Assembly (NCBI RefSeq): GCF_900100345.1
Contig: NZ_FMTT01000034.1
Location: 1 to 61,407, forward strand
Source of the DNA: Paenibacillus tianmuensis
GTDB taxonomy: Bacteria; Bacillota; Bacilli; Paenibacillales; NBRC-103111
Direction: 5' to 3'
DNA: 61,407 nucleotides
Below the pieces are notes generated by a model, which was not told where the DNA came from, searched no databases, and worked only from the letters and a program-made list of their open reading frames with translations. Below, one piece after another: positions 11,289 to 21,010 of the stretch (the first letter of the stretch is position 1; every line of letters starts with the position of its first letter). The position numbers were made by a program, and so were the translations under genes.

Positions 11289-12161
11289 TTATATGGACTT
11301 GAGAATCGCTTCAAGGTCTTCCCCGCTGTAACGATAGGCTTCGTTGCAAAAATGGCACACGATTTCCGCGTTGCCGTCTTCTTCCAGGATTTGCTGTAAT
11401 TCATCGCGCCCCAGACTTATTAAGGTCTGCTCGACGCGCTCACGCGAGCATTTGCACTGAAAACGTATGTCGTCGCGTCTCTCCAGTACTTCGGCTCCGG
11501 GAAGCATCGTAGCGAGGATGTCCTCCAGACGGTCTCCGCGGTCAAGCAAGGACGTAATCGGCGGAAGAGCCGCAAGCTCCTTTTCAATCTGCGTAATCTC
11601 GTCATCCGTTAACCCCGGCAGCAATTGAATGATGAATCCGCCGGCGGTCTTCACGGTATAATCCACGTCGACCAGCACGCCCAAAGCGACAGCCGAAGGC
11701 GTTTGTTCTGATTTGGCAAAATAATACGTAAAATCTTCGCCGAGCTCACCGGAAACGATCGGGATGCTGCCGCGGTAAGGTTCCTTGAGTCCGAGGTCTT
11801 TAATGACATACAAAAAACCGTCAGTACCGACAGCACCGGCCACGTCCAGTTTTCCGACCTGGTTCAAAGGCAAATCGACGGCTGGATTGTCCACATACCC
11901 GCGTACTTCTCCGTGAGCGTTGGAATCCGCGACAAGCTGGCCGATCGGCCCGCCGCCTTTGACTTGAACAGTCAGCTTCTCTTCGCCTTTAAGCATAATA
12001 CCCATCATCAGCGCAGCCGTTGCCGTACGTCCTAAAGCAGCGGTCGCGGTAGGCGTAGTCTGATGACGGCGGCGCAGCTCTTCAACAATTCCGGTGGTGC
12101 AGACGGCAAAGGCGCGTACTTTTCCTTCATAGGCCGTGGCCCTGATTAAATAATCTTGCAT
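11289..12161 (-). CDS. hslO: Hsp33 redox-regulated chaperonin
   Basis: A holdase activated by oxidative stress. The 290-residue product has the Hsp33 N-terminal domain (RALAVC-like RAFAVCTTGIVEEL, LMGIMLKGEEKLTVQ) and a C-terminal redox switch with the expected zinc cysteines: CxC at 236/238 and CxxC at 269/272. It lies between coaX and yacD as in B. subtilis (yacC). Confidence 0.96.
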   Translation of the reverse strand: MQDYLIRATAYEGKVRAFAVCTTGIVEELRRRHQTTPTATAALGRTATAALMMGIMLKGEEKLTVQVKGGGPIGQLVADSNAHGEVRGYVDNPAVDLPLNQVGKLDVAGAVGTDGFLYVIKDLGLKEPYRGSIPIVSGELGEDFTYYFAKSEQTPSAVALGVLVDVDYTVKTAGGFIIQLLPGLTDDEITQIEKELAALPPITSLLDRGDRLEDILATMLPGAEVLERRDDIRFQCKCSRERVEQTLISLGRDELQQILEEDGNAEIVCHFCNEAYRYSGEDLEAILKSI

Positions 12162-12250
12162 GACAAAGCTCCTTCTGTTCTAATGACGCTACAAGCTAGG
12201 GTCCAAGAAGCCTAATTAAGGGGTCCTGCTTGCTGCGAATATGCAGACCT

Positions 12251-13018
12251 CTAGCCGATGTTGCGTTCATATATAATTTGCAATCCCTGCAGCGTAAGAA
12301 GCGGATCGATCAAATCGATTGTACGGGATTCTCCTGCAATGAGCTCTGCCAGCCCGCCTGTTGCGATGACTTTCGGCTCAACCCGAAACTCCTGCTTAAT
12401 CCGTTCCACGATTCCGTCCACTTGACCGGCGAAGCCGTAAATAATTCCGGCCTGCATCGATGCGATCGTATTGCGGCCGACGACGCTTTTCGGTTTCACC
12501 AGCTCAATGCGGGGCAGCTTTGCCGCCCGTTGATACAGAGCTTCGGTGGAGATACTGATCCCGGGCGCGACGGCACCGCCGATGAATTGGCCCTTCTCGT
12601 CAATATAGTCGAACGTCGTAGCTGTTCCAAAATCGACCACGATACAAGGCGAGCCGTACAGCTCGATAGCAGCGACTGCGTTCACGATCCGGTCTGCGCC
12701 GACTTCCTTCGGGTTCTCGTAACGGATATTCAGTCCGGTCTTGATACCAGGTCCTACAATCAATGGCGCTTTCTTTAAATAATTTAAACATAATTGTTCC
12801 AGTACAAACATCAGCGGCGGCACGACGGAAGAAAGAATGACGTCGTCGACTTGATCCAGGCCGATTCCCGCATGCCGGAACAGGTTGTACATGGTCATTC
12901 CGTACTCGTCCGAAGTGGCGGACCGGTTGGTACTCAGCCGCCAGTGGTGAAGCAGCTGCTTCCCTTCGTAGATCCCGAGCACGATGTTAGTATTTCCCAC
13001 GTCCACCACTAAGATCAT
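12251..13018 (-). CDS. coaX: Type III pantothenate kinase
   Basis: First step of coenzyme A synthesis. The 255-residue ASKHA-fold product shows [15 protein letters not shown] (phosphate loop), [11 protein letters not shown] and [14 protein letters not shown]. Its ATG overlaps the nadC stop (ATGA), tying it to the NAD genes upstream. In B. subtilis the neighbour upstream is ftsH; here nadABC is interposed. Confidence 0.96.
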   Translation of the reverse strand: MILVVDVGNTNIVLGIYEGKQLLHHWRLSTNRSATSDEYGMTMYNLFRHAGIGLDQVDDVILSSVVPPLMFVLEQLCLNYLKKAPLIVGPGIKTGLNIRYENPKEVGADRIVNAVAAIELYGSPCIVVDFGTATTFDYIDEKGQFIGGAVAPGISISTEALYQRAAKLPRIELVKPKSVVGRNTIASMQAGIIYGFAGQVDGIVERIKQEFRVEPKVIATGGLAELIAGESRTIDLIDPLLTLQGLQIIYERNIG

Positions 13019-13905
13019 GACCGGTCCACCGTTACTCCTGCGGAACCTTTCTGTTCGTTCAAATCCAAACTGATATCAAGCGCCTGAACGGAATAGGTCA
13101 GCCGGCCGACGGAAATGACGTCCACCCCGCTCTGGGCAATACTGCGGACTGTGTCCAGCGTAACGTTACCCGACGCTTCTACCATGATATGCGGAGCCTG
13201 GCTTTTCATGCGCTGTACGGCTTGCGACATTTGCTCCGGCGACATGTTATCGAGCATAACAACGTCGGGACCGGCTGCTAACGCTTCTTCCAACTGCTCG
13301 AAGTTTTCCACTTCGACTTCAATCTTCATCATATGCGGAATTTGAGCGCGGGCCGCTGTAATGGCTTGACGGATTCCTCCCGCTCCCTTGATATGGTTGT
13401 CCTTGATCATGACGGCATCATATAATCCGAACCGGTGGTTATGTCCTCCCCCGACACGAACCGCATACTTCTCCAGCATCCGGTGGCCTGGCGTCGTTTT
13501 GCGCGTATCCACAAGACGAACCGACAGTCCTTCCAGCCGGTCCACAAACTGGCGCGTACGCGTAGCAATGCCGGACATGCGCTGCAGCAGATTCAGCGCG
13601 AGACGCTCCCCGAGCAAAATGCTGCGGGTGCTGCCGGATACTTCCGCGATCACGGTACCGTATCGGGCCGCCGCGCCGTCTTTCACCTTCGCTTCGAACC
13701 GAAGCTGCGGATCAACCAATGCGAAGACCGCTTCGGCCACCGGGAGCCCAGCGATAATACCCTCGTCTTTGACGTGAATAATGCCTTTGGCTTGCGATTC
13801 CGCCGGAATCGTCGTCATCGTCGTGACGTCGCCCATCCCGATGTCTTCCTCAAGCCAAGCCCGCAAGCTTCGGTCCAGATTCGACCGGTTCAACTCAAAC
13901 ATCAT
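13015..13905 (-). CDS. nadC: Quinolinate phosphoribosyltransferase (decarboxylating)
   Basis: Makes nicotinate mononucleotide from quinolinate and PRPP. The 296-residue form starts at the ATG pair 13905/13902 behind GGAAGGACGG and overlaps the end of nadB by about 10 nt; the frame is open further upstream but inside nadB. Motifs: [47 protein letters not shown] region, and [11 protein letters not shown]. Confidence 0.95.
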   Translation of the reverse strand: MMFELNRSNLDRSLRAWLEEDIGMGDVTTMTTIPAESQAKGIIHVKDEGIIAGLPVAEAVFALVDPQLRFEAKVKDGAAARYGTVIAEVSGSTRSILLGERLALNLLQRMSGIATRTRQFVDRLEGLSVRLVDTRKTTPGHRMLEKYAVRVGGGHNHRFGLYDAVMIKDNHIKGAGGIRQAITAARAQIPHMMKIEVEVENFEQLEEALAAGPDVVMLDNMSPEQMSQAVQRMKSQAPHIMVEASGNVTLDTVRSIAQSGVDVISVGRLTYSVQALDISLDLNEQKGSAGVTVDRS

Positions 13906-15508
13906 CAATCCGTCCTTCCGTAATGCCGTTGGTACGATTAAACACGGTATGCTTGCGCCAAACCGCGTCATCCTTGTCCGGGAAGTCCTCCCGGTAGTGT
14001 CCCCCGCGGCTTTCCTGCCTAATCAAAGCGGCCTGCGTCGTCAGAAGCGCGCAGATGAGCAGATTGGCAAATTCATATTCTTCCCGCTTGGCCAAACGGC
14101 TGTCAAAAATCGAAAGGTGACGCTTCAGCTCGTCGTAGCCTTTCTCCATTCCTTGAGCGTGCCGCTTGAGTCCTGCGTATCGGAGCATTACCTTTTGCAG
14201 CTTCAGCTTCTTTTCGACAACGGGCTGAATCGCGTTATCCTTGGACCGCTGCTCCTCCCGGATGTGGGGAAGCTCTGCGATCGGCGACAAGCGGTCGATC
14301 CGCTCGACAATCCGCCGCCCGAACACAATCGCTTCGGAAAGCGAGTTGCTGGCCAGCCGGTTGGCCCCATGTACACCCGTTGAGGATACTTCCCCGCACG
14401 CAAATAGACGCTTGACAGCCGTTTCTCCGTGCAGGTCGGTCTCTACACCGCCCATCATGTAATGAGCCGCCGGAGCTACCGGGATCCAATCGGACGACAA
14501 ATCGAGTCCGTAGGTCAGGCAATATTCATAAATGGTCGGAAACCGGTGCTTCACCGTTTCTTCCGATTCGTGCGTAAAATCAATGTAGACGAAGGTCGAC
14601 TTGGTATTTTCCATTTCGCTGACGATCGCCCGGGCGACAATATCCCTCGGAGCAAGCTCCAGCTGCGGATGATACCGTTCCATGAACCGCTCGCCGTTAA
14701 TATTACGCAGTACGGCCCCTTCCCCGCGTACCGCTTCGGAGATCAGAAACCTCGGAGCTCCCGGATAGCACAAAGCCGTCGGATGGAACTGAATAAACTC
14801 CACGTCCCGGATGCTCGCTCCTGCCCGGTAAGCAATCGCAATGCCGTCTCCGGTGGCGATATCGGGATTGGTCGTATAGCGGAACAATTGCCCCGCTCCG
14901 CCGGTACATAGGATGGTCGCCTTCGCATGAACGATCATCCGGCTGCCGTCCGGCCTTTGAACCAGTGCACCGTAGCATTCGCCGTTCTTCGTAATTAAAT
15001 CGATTACAAAATGGTCATCCCAAATCTCGATATTCGGGTCCTGTTTCGTTTTCTCGGACAACGCACGCACGATTTCCGCACCGGTAGCGTCCCCTTGCGC
15101 ATGAAGGATGCGCCTCTGGCTGTGCGCCCCTTCTTTCGTCAGCGCATAGCGTCCGTCCTCCATATCGAATTCGGTCCCCATCCGGATCAAATCCGTAACC
15201 CCGGCGGGCCCTTCATGCGCCAGAACATCCACGGCCGCAGAAGAGCAAAGTCCGGCTCCCGCGATCAGCGTATCCTGCCGGTGATAGGCCGGCGAGTCTT
15301 CGTCCGAAATGACAGCCGCAATTCCCCCTTGGGCATACCGGGTATTGCTGTCAAGCAGCGACTTTTTGGTGACCATCAGCACTTTATGGTTCTCAGCGGA
15401 ACGCAGTGCCGTGAAAAGACCGGCGATTCCTGCGCCGATCACAATGACATCGGTATGTACCTGCGGCAGCTGCCGCACATCGAAATTAACCAAAAAACGA
15501 GGTATCAT
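13895..15508 (-). CDS. nadB: L-aspartate oxidase
   Basis: FAD enzyme that oxidises aspartate to iminoaspartate for NAD synthesis. The 537-residue product has the dinucleotide fold VIVIGAGIAGLFTAL (residues 21-35), SNTRYAQGGIAAV, EFIQFHPTAL, the capping domain, and GVHGANRLASNSLSEA. It is 35 nt downstream of nadA and overlaps nadC. Confidence 0.96.
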   Translation of the reverse strand: MIPRFLVNFDVRQLPQVHTDVIVIGAGIAGLFTALRSAENHKVLMVTKKSLLDSNTRYAQGGIAAVISDEDSPAYHRQDTLIAGAGLCSSAAVDVLAHEGPAGVTDLIRMGTEFDMEDGRYALTKEGAHSQRRILHAQGDATGAEIVRALSEKTKQDPNIEIWDDHFVIDLITKNGECYGALVQRPDGSRMIVHAKATILCTGGAGQLFRYTTNPDIATGDGIAIAYRAGASIRDVEFIQFHPTALCYPGAPRFLISEAVRGEGAVLRNINGERFMERYHPQLELAPRDIVARAIVSEMENTKSTFVYIDFTHESEETVKHRFPTIYEYCLTYGLDLSSDWIPVAPAAHYMMGGVETDLHGETAVKRLFACGEVSSTGVHGANRLASNSLSEAIVFGRRIVERIDRLSPIAELPHIREEQRSKDNAIQPVVEKKLKLQKVMLRYAGLKRHAQGMEKGYDELKRHLSIFDSRLAKREEYEFANLLICALLTTQAALIRQESRGGHYREDFPDKDDAVWRKHTVFNRTNGITEGRIDDV

Positions 15509-15543
15509 CAGCTCTCACCCGTTCAACAAGGAAGTAGCGCATG

Positions 15544-16482
15544 CTACTTGACCTGCAGCATGCGCTCCAAGGATGCTCTGGCTTTGTCGGCCACTTGCGG
15601 TGGTACATAAATTTGGGGTTGGTTTGTCTCCAGACATTTGACCACTTTTTTCAGGTTGTTTACCTTCATATTTGGGCAAACCAAATATTTGGTGGCAAAA
15701 TGGAACGCTTTGTTCGGGCTGTCGAGCCGGAGCTGATACCCCGTACCGTCTTCCGTACCGACAATAAACTCCTGGCAATCGGATTCCCTGCAATATTTGA
15801 TGATGGCCGTTGTACTGCCGACAAAATCACCGAGTTTGACGACCTCCGGGCGGCATTCGGGATGAACGACGAATTGGGCATTCGGATATTGGGCTTTCAT
15901 CTCTTCAACATCTTTGACGGTCAGCATGTCATGAGTGTTGCAGTACCCTTCCCAAATAATCATTTTCTTATCGGTAAATTTGGAAACGTAATCACCGAGG
16001 TTTTTATCCGGTACCCAGATGATTTCATCGGAATCGACCGAATTGATAACATTGATCGCATTGGCCGACGTACAGCAAATATCGGTTTCGGATTTGACTT
16101 CCGCCGACGTATTAATGTAAGCCACGACTTTAGCGTTCGGATGCTTTTGCTTTAACGCCCGCAGACCGTCGACATTGACCATGTCGGCCATCGGACAGCC
16201 GGCCCGCTCGTCCGGGATGAGCACCGTTTTGTTCGGGGCCAATATCTTTGCGCTTTCGCCCATAAAATGCACGCCGCAGAACACGATCACATCGGCGTCG
16301 GTAGAAGCGGCTTTTTGAGCCAGCAGGAACGAATCCCCGCGGAAATCGGCTACCTCTTGAATCTCGTCGCGCTGATAATAATGAGCAAGTATAATGGCAT
16401 TCCGTTCTTTCTTCAGCTGGGCGATCCGCTCTTTCAGCTCTTTTTGCTGCTCCGCTTTACGCTCCAACGCCAATGCTTCCAT
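15544..16482 (-). CDS. nadA: Quinolinate synthase A (4Fe-4S)
   Basis: Condenses iminoaspartate with dihydroxyacetone phosphate to quinolinate. Starting at the ATG at 16482, behind AAAGGATGG, the product is 312 residues. Three conserved cysteines that hold the Fe-S cluster are at 79 (IVFCGVHFM), 220 (HPECRPEV) and 279 (LVCPNM). YINTSAEVKSETDICCTSAN is the substrate region. It is the first gene of nadABC-coaX. Confidence 0.95.
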   Translation of the reverse strand: MEALALERKAEQQKELKERIAQLKKERNAIILAHYYQRDEIQEVADFRGDSFLLAQKAASTDADVIVFCGVHFMGESAKILAPNKTVLIPDERAGCPMADMVNVDGLRALKQKHPNAKVVAYINTSAEVKSETDICCTSANAINVINSVDSDEIIWVPDKNLGDYVSKFTDKKMIIWEGYCNTHDMLTVKDVEEMKAQYPNAQFVVHPECRPEVVKLGDFVGSTTAIIKYCRESDCQEFIVGTEDGTGYQLRLDSPNKAFHFATKYLVCPNMKVNNLKKVVKCLETNQPQIYVPPQVADKARASLERMLQVK

Positions 16483-16597
16483 GACGCACCATCCTTTTTT
16501 TCGTATGACCACCCTGATGATTCTGACTCATATCTCTCTGGAACGTGCTGCAATTTGCTGGTGAAAATGTTCACAAAGTGTTTAAAGATTTACACTT

Positions 16598-16626
16598 AAT
16601 TTACACAACAGACCGGGCGGTGTCAA
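16598..16626 (-). promoter_or_regulatory. Promoter of the nad operon with dyad-rich leader
   Basis: Minus strand TTGACA (16621-16626), 17 bp, TAAATT (16598-16603). The -10 overlaps two direct copies of GTGTAAA, and the region below has short dyads (GTGAA/TTCAC at 16561-16574; GTGT/ACAC at 16578-16595). These could be operator sites for a NAD-responsive repressor, but I cannot name the regulator from sequence. Confidence 0.6.
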
Positions 16627-16739
16627 TGCTGAAATAGGCACAAAAAGGCCGGAATATACCGGTTTCGTATTGTGGAACGATCCGCTCCCTTTCCTAAGGC
16701 TAGTTTCTCAATCAGCGTCCTTTTTTAGTCTTTATAGAT

Positions 16740-16805
16740 AAGAAAAGCTTCTTATCGAAGCCATTTCGAGGAAGATACATTCGTGTTTTAGTGGAAGCTT
16801 TTCTT
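16740..16805. repeat. Inverted repeat, 12-bp arms
   Basis: Arms 16740-16751 and 16794-16805 (AAGAAAAGCTTC / GAAGCTTTTCTT) pair perfectly around a 42-nt loop. It lies beyond the ftsH terminator, in the 388-bp gap between nadA and ftsH. Role unknown. Confidence 0.8.
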
Positions 16806-16807
16806 GC

Positions 16808-16854
16808 GATATAGAATTCAATCAGCTCCGCTGATAACTTATAAATTCTATATC
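16808..16854. repeat. Inverted repeat with inner hairpin
   Basis: Arms 16808-16818 and 16844-16854 (GATATAGAATT / AATTCTATATC) pair perfectly. Inside is a second hairpin ATCAGC-TCC-GCTGAT (16821-16835). It adjoins the previous repeat by two bases, so the two may form one structured block. Confidence 0.8.
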
Positions 16855-16860
16855 TAAAAG

Positions 16861-16890
16861 GAAAAACCGGCGCCATGCAGCACCGGTTTT
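16861..16890 (-). terminator. Rho-independent terminator after ftsH
   Basis: Minus strand AACCGGTGC / GCGCCGGTT-like stem (one mismatch) followed by TTTTTCC, 11 nt after the ftsH stop. Confidence 0.85.
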
Positions 16891-16900
16891 ATTTGCAAAA

Positions 16901-18868
16901 TTATTTATTTTCCTCTTTATCGCCATCCGGCTCGTTTTTCACGAAATCAAGCTTGTTGGCTTCGGATTCTTGATGCTGCCCCTGGATGTTCACTTTCACA
17001 TCTTCCGGCTTCGCTTCCCCGTCTTCTTTCACGGGCCCAAGCTTGCCGGTCTCGATCAGCTCGCGAATTTGGTCTTTCTCCAGCGTTTCTTTCTCGATCA
17101 ACGTTTCGGCAATCAAGTGCACTTGGTCGCTGTACTTGGTCAAAATTTCTTTGGCCCGGTCATAGCAGGTGCGCATAATTGATTGCATCTCTTGGTCGAT
17201 CTCGTAAGCGATGGCATCGCTGTAGTTCTGTTCATGTCCGATATCCCGGCCCAAGAAAACTTGGCCCTGAGTCGTACCGAACTGCATTGGTCCGAGCTTG
17301 TCGCTCATCCCGTACTCCATGATCATGCGGCGTACGATGCCTGTGGCTCGTTGGAAGTCGCTGTAAGCACCCGTTCCGATTTGACCGATGAACAGTTCCT
17401 CGGAGACGCGTCCTGCAAGAAGTCCGGTGACTTTGTCAAGCAGCTCGTTCTTTGTCTGCATCATCCGGTCTTCGCCTTCCTTCGGCAGCATCATGACGTA
17501 GCCGCCAGCGCGGCCGCGCGGAATGATCGTTACCTTGTGCACAACGTCAGCGTCCTCGACATGGACACCGACAATCGTATGGCCGGCTTCGTGGAAAGCG
17601 ACCATCCTTTTCTCGCGATCGCTGATGACGCGGCTTTTCTTCTGCGTACCGACGATAACACGGTCGAACGCTTCGTCGATCTCACCCATCGAAATGTCTT
17701 TGCGATTGCGACGTGCCGCGATGAGCGCCGCTTCGTTCAACAGGTTCTCAAGGTCCGCACCGGTAAATCCGGTTGTGTAACGGGAAAGCTGATCCAGCTT
17801 CACATCTTTAGCCAACGGCTTGTTGCGCGCATGTACTTTGAGTACCGCTTCGCGTCCTTTCACATCCGGGCGATCGACGGTAATTTGACGGTCGAAACGT
17901 CCAGGACGCAGCAAGGCAGGGTCCAATATGTCTGGGCGGTTCGTTGCCGCCACGATAATGATCCCTTCGTTGGCGCCAAAACCGTCCATCTCAACCAGAA
18001 GCTGATTGAGCGTCTGCTCGCGCTCGTCGTGCCCGCCGCCTAGTCCGGCGCCGCGCTGACGGCCGACTGCATCGATTTCATCTATAAATATGATACAAGG
18101 GGCGTTTTTCTTGGCATTCTCGAACAAATCGCGTACGCGGGAAGCACCGACACCGACGAACATTTCCACGAAATCGGAACCGCTGATACTAAAGAACGGT
18201 ACGCCAGCTTCACCAGCTACGGCTCTGGCAAGCAGCGTTTTACCGGTACCCGGAGGACCGACCAACAGAACCCCTTTCGGGATGCGGGCGCCTACGGCTG
18301 CGAATTTGCGCGGGTCTTTCAAAAACTCAACAACTTCAACCAGCTCTTGCTTCTCCTCATCGGCTCCGGCAACGTCCTCGAACGTTACACGCTTCTTCTC
18401 TTCGTTATAGAGCCTTGCCCGGCTTTTGCCGAAATTCATGACTTTTCCGCCGCCACCCTGCGCCTGATTCAACAGGAAGAAAAACAGGATGAAGATGATC
18501 ACAAACGGGATAATGGAGGTGAGGAAACTGATCCAAACATTGTCCCCTTCCATTTTCTCGATGTAAACGTTCCCTTGGGGAATGTCGCTGTTTTCAATCA
18601 AACGGAAGATTTGCGGGTCATTAGGCGCACGAGATTCGAAACTTTTCTTATCCGTAGCGGCGTTCTTATATTTCCCCCGAACCAAATACGTTTGAGCATC
18701 GTATTTTACGATGATGGATTCGACATTCTTTTCGATTAAGGCCACGCGGAGCTTATCGTAGCTGATCGTGTCTTTCTGTTCATTCTGCGTACTGATAAAA
18801 TGAACGATTCCGACGGTGACCAAAAAAATGAGCAGATAAAAGCCCGTATTGCGAATAATGCGATTCAT
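16901..18868 (-). CDS. ftsH: ATP-dependent zinc metalloprotease FtsH
   Basis: Membrane AAA+ protease for quality control; needed for sporulation in B. subtilis. The 655-residue product has two membrane segments (about 7-26 and 112-133) around an external domain, Walker A GPPGTGKT (204-211), Walker B FIDE (261-264), the second region of homology RPGRFDR, and the zinc site HEAGH (426-430). The tail is charged and ends in EENK. It follows hpt and has its own promoter. Confidence 0.98.
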   Translation of the reverse strand: MNRIIRNTGFYLLIFLVTVGIVHFISTQNEQKDTISYDKLRVALIEKNVESIIVKYDAQTYLVRGKYKNAATDKKSFESRAPNDPQIFRLIENSDIPQGNVYIEKMEGDNVWISFLTSIIPFVIIFILFFFLLNQAQGGGGKVMNFGKSRARLYNEEKKRVTFEDVAGADEEKQELVEVVEFLKDPRKFAAVGARIPKGVLLVGPPGTGKTLLARAVAGEAGVPFFSISGSDFVEMFVGVGASRVRDLFENAKKNAPCIIFIDEIDAVGRQRGAGLGGGHDEREQTLNQLLVEMDGFGANEGIIIVAATNRPDILDPALLRPGRFDRQITVDRPDVKGREAVLKVHARNKPLAKDVKLDQLSRYTTGFTGADLENLLNEAALIAARRNRKDISMGEIDEAFDRVIVGTQKKSRVISDREKRMVAFHEAGHTIVGVHVEDADVVHKVTIIPRGRAGGYVMMLPKEGEDRMMQTKNELLDKVTGLLAGRVSEELFIGQIGTGAYSDFQRATGIVRRMIMEYGMSDKLGPMQFGTTQGQVFLGRDIGHEQNYSDAIAYEIDQEMQSIMRTCYDRAKEILTKYSDQVHLIAETLIEKETLEKDQIRELIETGKLGPVKEDGEAKPEDVKVNIQGQHQESEANKLDFVKNEPDGDKEENK

Positions 18869-18902
18869 CCCCTACCTCCTCTCAACAACGGCAACTTTGT
18901 AT

Positions 18903-18932
18903 ATTGTACCACAGCAAGTCTTGGCATCTCAA
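18903..18932 (-). promoter_or_regulatory. Probable sigma-A promoter of ftsH
   Basis: Minus strand TTGAGA (18927-18932), 18 bp, TACAAT (18903-18908), overlapping the intergenic end of hpt and about 35 nt before the ftsH start. Confidence 0.6.
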
Positions 18933-18938
18933 GAAATG

Positions 18939-19478
18939 CTATTGGGAGTAAACTTCGGGCTTCAGTACGCCGACATACGGCAGGTTCCGGTATTTCTCCG
19001 CATAGTCCAAACCGTATCCCACCACGAACGCGTCCGGGATCACGAAGCCTTTATAGTCTGCGTCCAACTCTGCCGATCTACGCGCCGGTTTGTCGAACAA
19101 TGCGGCGACTGTAATGGAAAGGGCGTTGCGGCGTTCAAGCACGTCGATCAAATAGCTTAGCGTCAAGCCGCTGTCGATAATATCCTCGACGATCAGAATG
19201 TGGCGGCCCTCCACGGAAATATCAAGGTCCTTAATAATTTTGACCACACCCGACGATTTCGTCGATGCGCCATAGCTGGACACGGCCATGAAATCGAGCT
19301 CAAGCGGAATCGTGATCTGCTTGACCAAATCGGCCATAAAGATGAACGCGCCCTTCAGTACGCAGATGACTAATGGGTTGCGTCCTTCGAAATCGCGGCT
19401 GATCTGCTCGCCCATTTCTTTGATTTTGTCTTGAATTTGCTGCTCGCTGTACAGTACTTCTTGAATGTCGTTTTGCAA
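18939..19478 (-). CDS. hpt: Hypoxanthine-guanine phosphoribosyltransferase
   Basis: Purine salvage enzyme using PRPP. The PRPP loop is [17 protein letters not shown], and [12 protein letters not shown] and the C-terminal [14 protein letters not shown] fit the family. The likely start is TTG at 19478 ([14 protein letters not shown], 179 residues): a GTG 15 nt upstream is part of the GTGGGAGG ribosome-binding site itself. It is the gene after tilS; the two proteins form a complex in B. subtilis. Confidence 0.95.
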   Translation of the reverse strand: MQNDIQEVLYSEQQIQDKIKEMGEQISRDFEGRNPLVICVLKGAFIFMADLVKQITIPLELDFMAVSSYGASTKSSGVVKIIKDLDISVEGRHILIVEDIIDSGLTLSYLIDVLERRNALSITVAALFDKPARRSAELDADYKGFVIPDAFVVGYGLDYAEKYRNLPYVGVLKPEVYSQ

Positions 19479-19493
19479 GAGAGGTCCTCCCAC

Positions 19494-20927
19494 TTAATAA
19501 AAATCTTTGCCATGAATATCCACTTCAATATGTAGCATTCGCTTCGTCCGACCGGTAATCGCAGCGGCCGAAGACCGCCGAACGCCCGGTACCCAAAGCA
19601 CGCTGCCGCTGGCGTCCGCAAGAATCGGAATCGTCTCGCGCAAGGTAGGAGGCACTTTCGCATCGATGAACATATCTTTTACCTTTTTCGTCCCGTTTAG
19701 TCCGAGCGGCTTCATCCGGTCTCCCGGAAGGCGGCTTCGGACCGTGAGAGGCATGGCAAGTTCCTCCGCATCGAAACAGGCTGTCCAGGCATCGGTACAT
19801 TCGGGGTACCCCTCTTCGCTGTCCAAAGAGCGGAGCGTGAGGCGGACTCCCGTCTCGGGAATCGCAAGCTCCGTCTGGCCTTCGCGCAGCATGTACGCGT
19901 AAGGGAGAGGTCGTAACACCATAGTATGAACCGCGATACGATCATATTCCCTGCTGAGCGCGATGTTCTGCCCGATTTCCAATCGAAAATTGGACGGTCG
20001 TTCACGCAGAACAGCCGTCCGAAATTGTTCGACTTTCAGGAAATCCATGGAATCCGGGTCAGAAGCAAGATAATTTAATATTAGTTTAATCAACCGCCTT
20101 TGTAAAGCAACATGTACCCCCGTAAACCATTTTGCGGAAAAGCTGTAACAGTCGTTTTTTCGGGTTACATGCCGCTCGCATATCCGTCGGACCTCCCGGT
20201 CCATAAAATCGTCTTCTCCGGCCGTCGTCTCCGCCAGCCGATTCAACGCCGCAGGCAGCTGTTCGTTGTAGCGGGACAAAAAGGGAAGCACGTCCATTCG
20301 AACCTGATTGCGAGCGTACTTTCTCTCCAAATTGCTGCTATCCGTACAATACGGCAGTCCTTCCGCTTCGCAGTACCGGATAATATCCGCTTTGTATATA
20401 CGCAGCAAGGGGCGTATGAGTTCCAAATTATTTTCTGCCACTCTGCGCACCGGAATGCCTGACAATCCCGAAGGCCCCGTTCCACGCAGCAGCCGCATCA
20501 GCACGGTCTCCGCTTGATCGTCCGCATGGTGGGCGAGCGCGATTCGGCGGGAACCCGTTCGCCTCGCTACGTCGAACAAAAACTCGTACCGCTTGTCCCG
20601 GGCGGCGGCTTGGGGGTTCCAACCCGTTTCTTCTATAATACGGGGCATGTCGATGAAGGTCGTCTCTACAGGGAGGCCCCATCGCTCGGCGAGCGACTTC
20701 ACCAGCTCCGCCTCCCGGTCCGCTTCGGCGCCCCGGAAGCCGTGATTCACGTGAGCGACGGTGAGCCGAAGACGACAACGGCCAGATAACGCAAAAAGGA
20801 GGTGCAGCAGCCCGACGGAATCGGGTCCGCCCGATACCGCCACGACTACGCCGTCCCCCGGTTCGATCAACGCTTCGTCTTGTATGAACCGCTCCACTTG
20901 CGCGGATAATGTTCCTGCCATCTCCAT
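19494..20927 (-). CDS. tilS: tRNA(Ile)-lysidine synthetase
   Basis: Modifies C34 of the CAU-anticodon tRNA-Ile to lysidine, so it is essential for AUA decoding. The 477-residue product has the PP-loop SGGPDS (32-37), HVNHGFRG, ALAHHADDQAETVLMRL, and a C-terminal domain with RSRLPGDRMKPLGLNGTKKVKD. The stop is 1 nt before the upstream GTG of hpt. It is preceded by yabT as in B. subtilis. Confidence 0.96.
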   Translation of the reverse strand: MEMAGTLSAQVERFIQDEALIEPGDGVVVAVSGGPDSVGLLHLLFALSGRCRLRLTVAHVNHGFRGAEADREAELVKSLAERWGLPVETTFIDMPRIIEETGWNPQAAARDKRYEFLFDVARRTGSRRIALAHHADDQAETVLMRLLRGTGPSGLSGIPVRRVAENNLELIRPLLRIYKADIIRYCEAEGLPYCTDSSNLERKYARNQVRMDVLPFLSRYNEQLPAALNRLAETTAGEDDFMDREVRRICERHVTRKNDCYSFSAKWFTGVHVALQRRLIKLILNYLASDPDSMDFLKVEQFRTAVLRERPSNFRLEIGQNIALSREYDRIAVHTMVLRPLPYAYMLREGQTELAIPETGVRLTLRSLDSEEGYPECTDAWTACFDAEELAMPLTVRSRLPGDRMKPLGLNGTKKVKDMFIDAKVPPTLRETIPILADASGSVLWVPGVRRSSAAAITGRTKRMLHIEVDIHGKDFY

Positions 20928-21010
20928 GAAAGAACAACCTCTCGTCTGACGAACCTTCTCGTTTGACTATTACCTGAGCCGGCCCGTCTTAAATTGCCTT
21001 TGTCCACATT

